Source: Tribonema minus
Taxonomy: Eukaryota; Sar; Xanthophyceae; Tribonematales; Tribonemataceae
NCBI GenBank assembly: GCA_017506865.1
Contig: JAFCMP010000002.1
Coordinates: 682,001-746,000 of the forward strand
Reading direction: 5' to 3'
Length of the DNA: 64,000 nt
The first letter of the stretch is position 1, and the number at the start of each line of letters is the position of its first letter. A program made the position numbers and the translations under genes. Shown here in pieces: positions 31,901-43,900 of the stretch. A model generated the notes under the pieces. That model made no database searches. It was not told the origin of the DNA and saw only the letters and a list, made by a program, of their open reading frames with translations.

Positions 31901-34900
31901 GTCGACATCTTGGACTACACTCTCACCAACCACATCAACTTCGAGGCCGAGATCAACTTTGCGGTTGACAGCGGCATCGTTCAGGTACAGCTGCCCTCAA
32001 AGCATGGTGCGACACGTGCGCAGAGCGGAGGCCTGTGTCGGCCTAGACTGATGATAAGTCAACCTGAAAGTTGGAGTAGCAAGCTTCAACCTACAAGTTG
32101 AAGTTGCAGGCTTGGCAGCGCCCTGTTGTTCAGGTACAGACAAGGTCAAGATCAGCTTTGCGATTGATGGCGGCATCGTTCAGGTGCGGTTGTGTGCAGT
32201 CGGTGCTGCCACACGCATGTGCAGCAGAGGCCGAGTTACTACGGTCACCAATCACATCAACTTTGAGGCCGAGATCAATTTCGCGGTTGACCGCGGCATC
32301 GTTCAGGTACAGGGAAAATGTGCACACAAGCTCAGAAGCTCAATGGGAGCATAACTGTTGTATACGATGTGGTACTCGATAGCTTGAGGGTTTCCGCCCT
32401 CCAAGCTGAAGCAACAAGGTACAGCTGCGCACACTTGGTGCTGCCACACGTATATGCAGCAGAGGGCTTGTTTCAGTGAGGGATGTCAACATCAAAGTTG
32501 AAGTTGCAAGGTTGACAGCGGCATCGTGCAGGTACAGCTACCCGCCAAGTACGGTGCGACACGTGCGCGGAGCGGAGGCCTCTATCTACATAGACTAATG
32601 GAATACAAGTCAACGTTGCAGTTGAAGTTACAAGCTTCAAAACGACAAAGTTGAAGTAACAAGCTGGTCAGCGTTATTGTTCAGCTGCGGCTGCGCGCAG
32701 TTGGTGATGCCGCACGCATACGCAGCAGAAGCCTTGTTTAACCTCAAAGTTGAAGTCATCAGGTTGACAGCGGCATGTGTGTTTAGTACAGCTGCCCTGG
32801 TCATGTTGTGCTGCACAGGCGCACTACAGGGGGGGTGCTGACCCTTGTCGATTGTTTCAAACTCAAAGTTGAAGTTACAAGCTTGACAGCGCTGCAGTTG
32901 TTCAGGGTCAACTGCGCTCAGTGGCTGTGTCACACGAGCTGCCATGCGGTGTGCTGTGAACGCCACGAAACGCTGTCACAACAACCCTGCCCGACGCTCG
33001 CGGTCATGAACTTCAAGGGCTGCATCGATGCTACTTGAGGTTTCCGCACCAAGCACAGACACCACTGGCACTGCTGTGGGCAGTACACAGTATAGCTGCA
33101 CCTGCTGGACAAATTCGCTACGCTCATGGCTGTTTGTGCAATGAGCTCATGTCCCCCTTTGATGACGAGTCTGCAGTTGACACACCGATGCCGCTGACTG
33201 TCTGCTGCTCACTGCCTGCCCTCTGCGTAGGTGGAGACGTTCGGGGTCAGCCTCAATGCTGAGGGCACGTGCTTCTATGGGATGCAGGTGAGAGAGATTC
33301 ATTTCTCCCATTTCTCCTGACCTCTGTGACGCTTATGCGGCTGAGGTTAAGGGCTGTCAATGAACAGCAGATACTATCCACTGCAATCATGTTCAACCTG
33401 CAATAATTACACTTTTTCGATATCCACAGGTGGAAGCAGTGATGGATTGCATCAAGGACAATATCTCTCTGGACCACCTGGCGCGTCTGCTGGTGCATGT
33501 ATGTATAGTACCTGTGCATACATACCCCCCTACAGCAGCAAGTACACCTGTCTTTCCTACATGCTGTCAAATATTGTGCAACAACTCACAAGTAACATTT
33601 CGTGGAATGGTACTTCACGTACAATTTGATCCTCTTGATGACATATATACTCTCTTCGACGTGATGATACATGCAGGTGGAAGCCGTGATGGATCGCATC
33701 AAGGACAACATCTCGCTGGACCATCTCGCGCGTCTGTTGGTGGACGTTCAGCAGGACTCATCCTCCATCGTCGACTCTATCATCTCGCAGCACCAGCGCG
33801 AGCTGCTGAACCTCATGTTCTTGGGGGACGCTCCCAACAGAAACAAGGTAGGTATAGGTGTACGTGTACATCAGAACTCGTCATTTATTCTCGACTCCAT
33901 CGTCTCGCTGCGCCAGCGTGAACTTCTCGACCTCATGTTCTTGGGTGACGCTTCCAACAGAACCAAAGGTAGGTATAGGTAATACACCAAGAGTGAATGT
34001 GTGAACTGCACTGCCGTGGTAATATTTATGCACAACGGTCAGGTCAATCTAATTGAAGTTGCGAGCTGAGCGTTGTAGCGACAACGTTTGTGCTTATCGC
34101 TCATGTCCACCTGACGATCGCCAAAGATTCAGGCGCACCTCAAATTAGAAGTTGAGACGTCAGGTGTCACGGCGCCATCATTTACAGACGTGTGCGTGTT
34201 GATGTTTGCGCAGCTGCTTCTCGCACACCGCATCAGAATTGAAGTTCTTGACTGACAATGCTTGTGCGCATCGCTCAGGTCAACCTGATGCTCACCAAAG
34301 ATTTTGGCGCACCGCATATCTGAAGTTGATAATTCCAGACGCATGCGTGTTGACATTTGTGCATCTGCTTTTCACACACCGCATCAAAGTTGCAGTTTGC
34401 AACCGAGCTTTGCTGTGATGCTTGTGTGACATCGCTCAGGTCAATCTGATCATCGCCATCGAGATCACTCCGCACCTCACCGCCGAGGAGTACATGGACA
34501 AGGGGGAGTACGAGAATGAACTCAAACAGGTATGTACACTGAGGGTGCACTGAGGGTATACTGAGGGTAAACTGCAATGACTGCTGTGTTTGTTGGACTC
34601 CACGTTTATGTGGGCTTCTCGCACCTGATGTTTGTGGCATCTTGGAGCAACTTTTAACTCCTGCAGAAGGCAATGGATGCCACGGTGCTTTGTGCGTCGT
34701 CGTATGGCATCAGAAGTGATTGTCAATGGGCATTGAGCCACTTTCACGTTTTTACACAACGCGTATATGTTCTGGTAGCAAGCTGGACACATACCATCAG
34801 GGCCTTCTTGTACCCAACGCAAGGATTGATGAACTGTTCTCTGCGTGGTGTGATCAGAACAGCTGTTGGGCTGGTTCATGAGCAGGGCCTCTCACTGAGC

Positions 34901-37900
34901 ACATGGTCAACCAGAAATGCACAGCCAGCTAACTTCACTGCGTTACTGACCAACAAAGCATCACATTGGCGCTGAGTGAAGTGTGCAGGTGGCTCCAGGC
35001 ATGACGCATGTTGCGGTCACATTTTACTTGAAAGCGTTTGGGCATCCTGTTGTGCGCCATTTCTTGCAGTCCCTGCCAGCAGTACTCACTAACTGAGTAC
35101 TGAAAGTCGGCGTGCCTCATTGTTGTGTGTCACCTCTCCCTGATCCACAAAGTGAACTTCTATTGAATGCCCTCGTGATACAAGGTTTCGCCACATGGAA
35201 CACGCTCGCGTGCCGTCTGTGTAACGCCAGGGTATTGGCGATACAAAGGCAGCTCCGAGCACGACACCCTTGTGTTCAACAGTTGCCGGCCCCTTGCCAG
35301 CTATAATTGCAAGTACATCAACACTTCTCGCTTACCACATTCATTTGCCGTCTGTGCTGCGCCAGGGTATTGGCGATACAAAGGCGGCCTACGACATCTC
35401 CGAGCACGACACCCTTGTGTTCAATATAAACCGCCCCCTCGCCGTAACCCACTATAAGTGCAAGTACCTCAATACTCCCTTACTGAATGCATTTGTGTGC
35501 TGTCTGTGCAACACCAGGTCATTGACGATACGAAGGCCGCCTACGACATCTCCAAGCACAACACCCTCGTCTTCAGCCGTACTGCCTCACTTTCAAGTAT
35601 GAAGCTGTTCAAGTCCCGCATTGTGATATGTCGCCCTTCACTGATCTGCCACGTGAATCTGCTCGTGCGCCATCTGTGCAACACCAGGTCATTGGCGACA
35701 CAAAGGCCGCTTATGACATCTTCGAGCACAACACCCTTGTGCCCAACATTTACTCGCTGTATACCAGCTGTAAGTGCAAGTACCTCACTACTTATCACTG
35801 AACGCCGTATTCGTGTGCTCTCTGTGCAACACCAGGTCATTGGCGATACGAAGGCCGCATATGACATCTCGGAGCACGATACACTCGTCTTTGGAGGCCA
35901 CGGCTTGCTAGTAGCGGGACCGAACTCGCGTCACCACGAGCCCCTCCTGTGCGCATACCTCCAGTTCATCACCATCGACATCTTCCTGCAGAATTACTTC
36001 TCACGGCTGTGGATCCTGACCGATGACATGAAGGTAATTGCGTTGCGCTACGCCGATTCGTCATTGGCTGCAGTACGGTACTTCAACATGTGACTCTCCA
36101 GTACTGCGCCACCACGAGCCCCTCCTATGCGCATACCTGCAGTTCATCACCATCGACATCTTCTTGCAGAATTACTCCTCATGGCTGTGGATACTGACCG
36201 ACGACATGCAGATACTGCGCCGCGCTACGATAATCAATTAAGTTCTTGGCTGTAGTATTATGCTTCAACATGTGACTCTCCAGCACTCGCGCCACCACGA
36301 GCCCCTCCTGTGCGCGTATCTCCAGTTCATCACCATCGACATCTTCCCGCAGAACTACTTATCACGGCTGTGGATCCTGACCGACGACATGAAGGTACTG
36401 TGCGGTGCTATGCTGCTGAAATTTCAACGATATAATATTGACTCTTCAACTGGTGACTCTCCAGTACCCGAGGCGGTCCTAAAGTATCATCACACATGAG
36501 CTCGTTCTGCTAGCTGATTTGAAGCTCGTTGTGTCATTGTCAACTTTGAAACTCCCAAATCACGTACGCAATCAACATGTGAATACCTACTCCTGCCCGA
36601 AACCCTGGATTGCATACAATAATGCCGATTTCAACAGTGTACAATTACCCTCGTCTGCTCAACTGATTGTAACTCTCAATGTTTATTCTCCCAGGTCACG
36701 TATGACATCATTGTCAACAGCGACTCCGACCCGACCAGCCTGGACCGCATTCGCTACCGAATATGCGCGCTGTCCAACGACATCATCCTCATGGAGGAGA
36801 TTCTGGTGAGTCTGTACTTTTATTATATTCCACTTGTGGCTGTGGAAATGCCATGTTGTAGGTGTGTCGCCTTGTTCTCACTCTTGGATGTAGCATGCAA
36901 AGCTTGCACGCCACACCCCGCCCCCCACATCACCCCCAACAAAGCACCCGCAAGCGACTGTCCCCCACATACTAGCAGGGATACCAAACAAAGCTACAAG
37001 ACTCTCCCCCCACAGACAGACCCGTCTTAGGGCCACCCAGCTCCACGCAGACTCCATCTCAAAGTTTTCATGCAGGCCAAGGTCACCATAATGGGCCCTG
37101 AACTGGAGATTGTGGCTATCTACGTGAACCCCGATATCATAAAGATAAGCAGAGGGAGTCACTGGGCGCCAGGCGCTGACGCTAGAAAGAAAGGCTATAT
37201 AACTAAGCAAAGCATCGCCTCCTTGATGAGCGGGACGGTGGTTCACCGGGCCTCCCATATCACCCCCAACAAAGCATCCGCAAGCGACTGTCCCCCACAC
37301 ACTAGCAGGGATACCAAACAAAGCTGCAAGACTCTCCCCCCACAGACAGACCCTTCTAAGGGCCACCCAGCTCCACGCAGACTCCATCTCAAAGTTTTCA
37401 TGCAGGCCAAGGTCACCATGATGGGCCCTGAACTGGAGATTGTGGCTATCTACGTGAACCCCGATATCATAGAGATAAGCAGAGGGAGTCACTGGGCGCC
37501 AGGCGCTGACGCTAGAGAGAAAGGCTATATAACTAAGTAAAGCATCGCCTCCTTGATGAGCGAGGTCACGGCTCACCGCAGGCTGCAAGCCTGACAAGAT
37601 ATTGCCATTTACCGCTGCGAGTAACTTGTGGTTGGTGCCGTGGCGTGCAGCCGACTCCGCTTGCTCTCCAAGCACGCCAAGCCGCTCCCTGTCCCTCCTC
37701 CGCACGCCAGCCAGGGCTTCCGAGACACCACCACACGTTTGAAGTTCTCTCGAAGGGGCTACGCACGCTGGCATCACCTGGGGGCCGCTGGTGCTAGCTC
37801 CTGCAAGCCCTGCAGCCCAGCCCACCCACCAAACCAGCCGCATTCGCTGCCACGCCTTTCGGCGTTAACGAGCTTGGGACGCTGTACTACAACTTGAAGT

Positions 37901-40900
37901 AGTACCAATCTGCAGATAGCTTTGTGGGTGTTTGTGTATGCTTGGGATATCCCAGTGGGGAAAGCATGCACAAGCTTAAAAGGATCGTACGTGTCGTATA
38001 TGATGTGGTGTGGAACAGGGATCTGCTCCTCAAACGGAAGTACATCAAAGAATGGAAGCACTCAACATGCTGCTTATTACTTCAACTTGAAGTAGTGCTC
38101 ATGTGCTTGGTAAGCAGGTCCTTGAGGCGTGCGGCCATGCTGCTTATGCTACAGCAGACTGCACAATGCAGTTGCCACTAAAGACGCGTGCCACACTGAA
38201 GCGGCCATCGTGCACTCACATGCTGCGCTCAGTGGAGGCGCTGCGGACATCTTGACGACTGGAGCGACATGACACTTGGTTGTATGGCCATCTGCGCGCC
38301 AGTGAACTTTAAGCGTGCGCGTATTTTATGAGATCCCCAGTGCTGCCGGGGGCCTGGTGAAACTGGGAGTAGTCTTATGCAGATTACGGCCAAGCCTTGA
38401 GGTAGTATGCTCACAGACCCCACAGTTCAGTTCAGAACATGCGTGCAATGCATGCTGAGCCGTGTGCGTTGTCTCTCAAAGCGTGTATGTACTTCAAAGT
38501 ATGTTTGAACCCGTTGCGCCTCCGCCATGTCCCAGCCCTAGCCCTAACCCGAACAGGGTGCTGAAGGCAGCAGCGCAGGGCGCACAGAGCGCCACCTGTC
38601 ACTGTCAGTTATCATGGGCTGAATGTCTCACCAACAGGTTGGGATTCGTTTCATGCTGCTCGCTGCCACAGGGATATGTGCTGGAGGCGCTGGACGTGAT
38701 TGAAGTGCCGCCAGAACCGCCGGAGCAGGTGAGCGCTGCTGCCTGTACCGTCATGTGCCTAATCAGGCCGACCGCACCGACATTTGAAGCGTTCCGGGCA
38801 GCGATCCTGCGGGTGTGCTTGTGGCAGTAGCAGACTCATGACTCACGACTCATTACATCCCTGTTGCTGCCCTGGAAGTACGCCTCTGTGATTCATGCAA
38901 AAGACCTTGGTAAGGAGACTTTGGTGCAAAAAAACATCCAGTCCAAAAAGCGCTGCTCGTTGTACACAGACGCATTCAGTGCAAGCCGACGGCCCAGAAG
39001 CCGCTGCACCTTTGATGAACGTGGCTGTACGTATCCGTGTACTCGAGAAATGGTTGTGTATACAAGTATACAATTTGGTGCAGAACTTCTGCTCCTCAAG
39101 CGCAACTTACCAAAGTACAGTGTGCTGCACTGCAGGCAGGCCTGGAGATCAGCTACGTCCAGGGCCTGATGCACTCGTGGGCTTGTGCTGTGTGCCATCC
39201 TCACTCCTCTCTCCTGCAGCTGCAAGCGCGCCTCTCACTGGGTGTTTCAGCGTACTCATGGCCCTGAACTCGTTATTGTCCTCACCTCTGCACTGTACAC
39301 AGGCGGGCCGGTCGCTGTACGAACGCCTCGACATCACCCAGGGCCCTACTTGCTGACGCAAACCGTGTGTACTTCTGCGAATTTCTATGGTGTACTGTCC
39401 TGGCCTCTGTACTGTACACAGGCGGGCCGGTCGCTGTACGAGCGGCTGGAGATCAGCGGCATGCGCTCGCAGCTGCTGCGGCGCTCCGCGGATCTCAAGA
39501 ATAACAACTTTTGCCCCTCAGACGCAACTCAATGAAATACTGTGTACTGTATTACGCGCCGCAGGCGGGCCGGTCGCTGTACGAGCGCCTGGAGATCAGC
39601 GGCACGCGCTCGCAGCTGCTGCGGCGCTCCACGGACCTCAAGAAGAATGATTTTTGCCCCTCAAACGCAACTCAATGAAGTGCTGCGTACTGTACTGCGC
39701 ACTGCAGGCGGGACGCTCGCTGTACGAGCGGCTGGAGATCAGCGGCATGCGCTCGCAGCTGCTGCGGCGCTCCGCGGATCTTAAGAAGAACATCGGCGGC
39801 GCGCAGAAGTATCTGGACGTGCTGCGCGAGATGAGCGCTGTGGTCAGCGAGAATAAACTCTTCCGCCTCAACGAGAGCCTCGAGCTCAACACCAAGCGCC
39901 TGTGCCAGCTGAACGAGAGCAACCAGAAAAGCGCGAAAGCACTGCAGGTGAGGAATAAAACGCATTTACGAAGCCAAAATTGATATTTAATTTGAGGTCG
40001 GCGGAGTTAAAGTAGGCATGTAAGATGAGCCTCAAAGAGAGCTTCGAGCTCAACGCCAAGCGCCTGTGCTAGCCGAATGATAGCAACCAGACAGCGCAAG
40101 AGCACTGCAGGCGAGAGAACGCAACCCTTCAACTCGAAGCTGAAGCTGATACAGTGGAATTAAGAACCACGTAGCCCGAAGGCGGGGGTAGGCGTACGGA
40201 GTGGCCACTGGTGTGAAGTGGCGATGACTTCAAGTTGAACATCAAGTAGTGAGCAGCGCAGCGCGCATCCGCCTTGCCGACGCTCGCCGTTGCTTCTTCG
40301 GGTTAGCGTAACTATCATCAGGCTGTAGGGAGCTTTTTGACAGTGTAGGTCTGTTCTGAAGCAGCGCATAACGCCATCTGCTCACCGAGTACACATTGCT
40401 TTGTCTGCGTGTTCTGCTGCTGTGCGCGGTGCTGCAGAAAATTCTGTACATTTGGCCGGGCTTGCTCTGTAGAGTTCCATACTTCGAAGTACTTCGAAGT
40501 ATACTTCTATATTGTTAAATACCCAGAGTGAAGCCCATGATTGTCTACTTGCCAAGTAACGGTGTAACATGGACGGGTTCTGTTGTTGTTTGCGCTGCTG
40601 CAGATAATCCTGTACGTTCTGGCGGGCTCGCTCTCATTCGACATACTGGACAGGATCACCGGGGATTGGACTGTTACAAATACGACGTGGCTCAAGTGAG
40701 TGCAAAAAAGTTGCAAGTTCCCTCGAGGCTAGGGTTGGGGTCAGGGTAAACACTCAGTTTCATGCGCAGTTTTCTCGCTTTTTTTGCGCTTCACTGCACA
40801 AAATATCATTAGCTAGTGATCAAACATACATGCGATATGGGGGGTTGGACAGTTACAAACACGACGTCTCAAGTGAGGGCCTCGGCCTGTGTTGTATGTT

Positions 40901-43900
40901 TTGAATTCTCACTGCCTCTGCACTTCACAGCAGCACTTTGGAGTATATTCTACCAAACCCTAACCCTAACCCTGCCGCCACAGTGGACAGACTACTGTCG
41001 TCTCAGCACGCTCTCAATCCAGCGTTCTAGTATTGGTCGCAGAGAGCCTGGTAAATTGATGCACAATGCAATTTCAACACTTGCATAAAGCTAAACAGCA
41101 TTGTAAGATTGCTTGGTGCCACCAGTTGTCGTGCCCTGCTGCATAGTAGCTGTGACAGGAGTCTTCACAATTCATGTACATCTACTTTGAAGTACTTTGC
41201 AGTAACTAGTTGCGGCGGCCCATGCAATCGTGTACACTTCTCAATTGCTGAGTGTGTGTGCCATCGCCCTCCTAGTGTCAAATCACACGTGATAGTGCTC
41301 TTCCATTGCTTCTTTGTTCCCTCTCCTGAGGCATATTCATGTACACGTTCGTTCTCAACCCCAATCCTGCCCCTCACTCCCCTCCCCGTCTTCATTTTGC
41401 CCTGCCTGGTGTCGATGCACACCATAGACTACTCCTGCCACTACCCACTGCGGGTTGCCTTCAGCACCAGATTGACGAACGCCTCATACTGCGCCATGAC
41501 CCTAACCCTGTACCTACCCCTGCACCAACCTCTAATTATAATCCTAACCCTTTGCCTTCGGATGCCTTCTGCCTCGATGCTCTCTTCTTCCACAGCGGTT
41601 TCATGAACGCCTTCATACTGAACTCGCCGGGGCTGTGGTTCTTTGTGTCCATGTTTGTGTGGGGGGGCGTCGCGTTCTTGCTGTGGCGGCTGTTCCACTG
41701 GGGGTACCACAACGAGCAGGGGCTGACGACCGTCAGAACAAGGTTTCACCGAAAGGTAGGTAGCGCACAAGCTACCCCCTACACATGAACCTTGTCTCCT
41801 AAACCTAGTCAAATTACTAACACACAGCGAGCAGGGGCTGACGGCTGTCAGAACGCGGTTCCACGGAAAGGTAGGTAGAGTGCTGCTGCACGTGTACCTA
41901 CCCCTTACCCTTATTTAAATATCTTAGCACGCAATGAGCAGGGGCTGGCGACTGTTAGACGGCGGATCCACAGAAAGGTAGGTAGAGCACTGCTGTGCAC
42001 AAGCCTATCCCCTAAACGAAACCTAGTCGTCTAAACCTAGTCATATTCTTAACACACAATGAGCAGGGGCTGACAACCGCCAGACCGTGGTTCCACAGAA
42101 AGGTAGGTGGAGCACTGCTGTGCACACGCTTACCCCTTGCCCTGACCCTAATAAATTTCCCTTGCCCCAACCACAATTATTTTTTTTAGCCTGCAATGAG
42201 CAGGGGCCGACCACCGTCAGAACGCGTTTCCACAGACAGGCAAGCAAAGTGTTGCTGTACGCAGGCCTAGCCCTTGCCTGATCCTCATTCTTTTCTTAGC
42301 CCTGAACAGGGGCCGATGACCGTCACAATGCAGTCAACAGCAGCTGAAGCGGTGCGGACCAGGGGACGCTTCTGCATTGTGCCATGCAGCCGAACCAAGT
42401 TAAACCGCTTTTGTGTTTGTGAACAGAGGTCGTCAGAACACAGTCTGCTCAGAAGGCAGGCGGAGTGCGGCTACACAACAGGACCGCCTTGAAAACTGTG
42501 TCTTGTCTGAGGAGGAAGCTTTCAGAGTGCGGTTTGATCAAGCATCGGTAGAGCGCTGCCTACTCCTAATCATGTTCTTAACCTGCAATGCATCGGGGGC
42601 TGGCGAGCGTCAGAGCGCAGTTCAAACAGTAGCTGAAGCGGTGCGGCATAGGGTTAGGTTAACCCTAGCCCTAGCCCTAGCCCTAACCCTAACCCTGCGT
42701 AAAGAGCACGCTTCTGCAGCCCCTAGATTGGCAGCGCCGTGCAGCCAAACACCTGGAACCGTTTCTGTGTTTGTAAGGAATTGATGGTCAGAATAAGTCC
42801 ACTTTGAGATCTTGTTCTTATTTGCGGGGAGAAGGCTCTTCAGAGTGCGGCTTAACCAACTGTTGTGGAAAAGGATAGAAGGCAGTGCCTGCCTTGCAGC
42901 AGGACAGTCATTGGAACTCGTGATTGCTTGGCAACATCAGACTGTGGTTCACAGAGATGTGGATGAAGCACTGCTGCGAAGAGCGCTGCCACGGGTTCAA
43001 TCTGGCACCGCCTTGCGGCAGAACGCCTTGCCCCACACAGCCACACGAATGTAATCACGGCTGTACCAGAGTACGAATGCACTAGCTTTTTGGTGCCAAA
43101 CCTGCCTCCTTGTGCAATAGTCCTCGGATGAACTTCAAGTTTTTGTTTGATGAACTTCATGCAGTCATGGCACTTCATCCCCCTGCCTGCGCTCGCTGAC
43201 CTTCTGATGCTGTTCATCTCACACACACAGGTGTTCCTTGACCGGTTAACGGAATGGCTGGGGTCCAAGATCATCAGCTACGAGGAACGGAACTATGACC
43301 TCACGTAAGTTACACCTGGCACTAGACTCACCGGTCACTGTAAGATCATCATGTTTTAGCTGTGCATGTGCCTGCAGGCTTTTCACGTGCGTGCGCCTGC
43401 AGTGACGTCCTTTGCCGGCTCTAGTACTATGTCGTCGTGTGTCGTTACTACTTTCGCAGCAGTCGTGGCAGTGCAATAGCTGCAACAACCGGCCTCGATC
43501 GCACTTCAACTTCTAGCTTCAATGTCGTTGTGTGTCGTTACTGTCACGGCATGGTTGCGTGCTCCTGGCAGAACCTATGTCGTCTAGCCGACCATGTCGC
43601 GACATGCCTGTCAAAGTTGATGTCGTCTAGACGACATATGTCGCTTGCCACTGCTGAAACCCCTGTCGTCTGGATGACCATGTCACGACATACCCTCAAT
43701 GGATCATGTCGTCTAGACGACTATGTCGCGACATGATGTCGTCTAAGGTGTGCACACTTATTTGTACACCAACGCAACAACCGCCGCTGTCGCGCGCGAC
43801 CTCTATCATTCACACTTTATTGTAAACCACCTCCACAACCGTCGCCCTGTTGCGTGCAACTGCAGCAATGATCTGGTGCGTATAACGTTCCCAGCCATGG

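Noticed and set aside
41339..41788. 149-codon single-exon gene
   Set aside because: The frame overlaps the membrane-segment exon 41596-41755 by reading from the intron through the true acceptor; upstream of 41595 it is C-rich intron.
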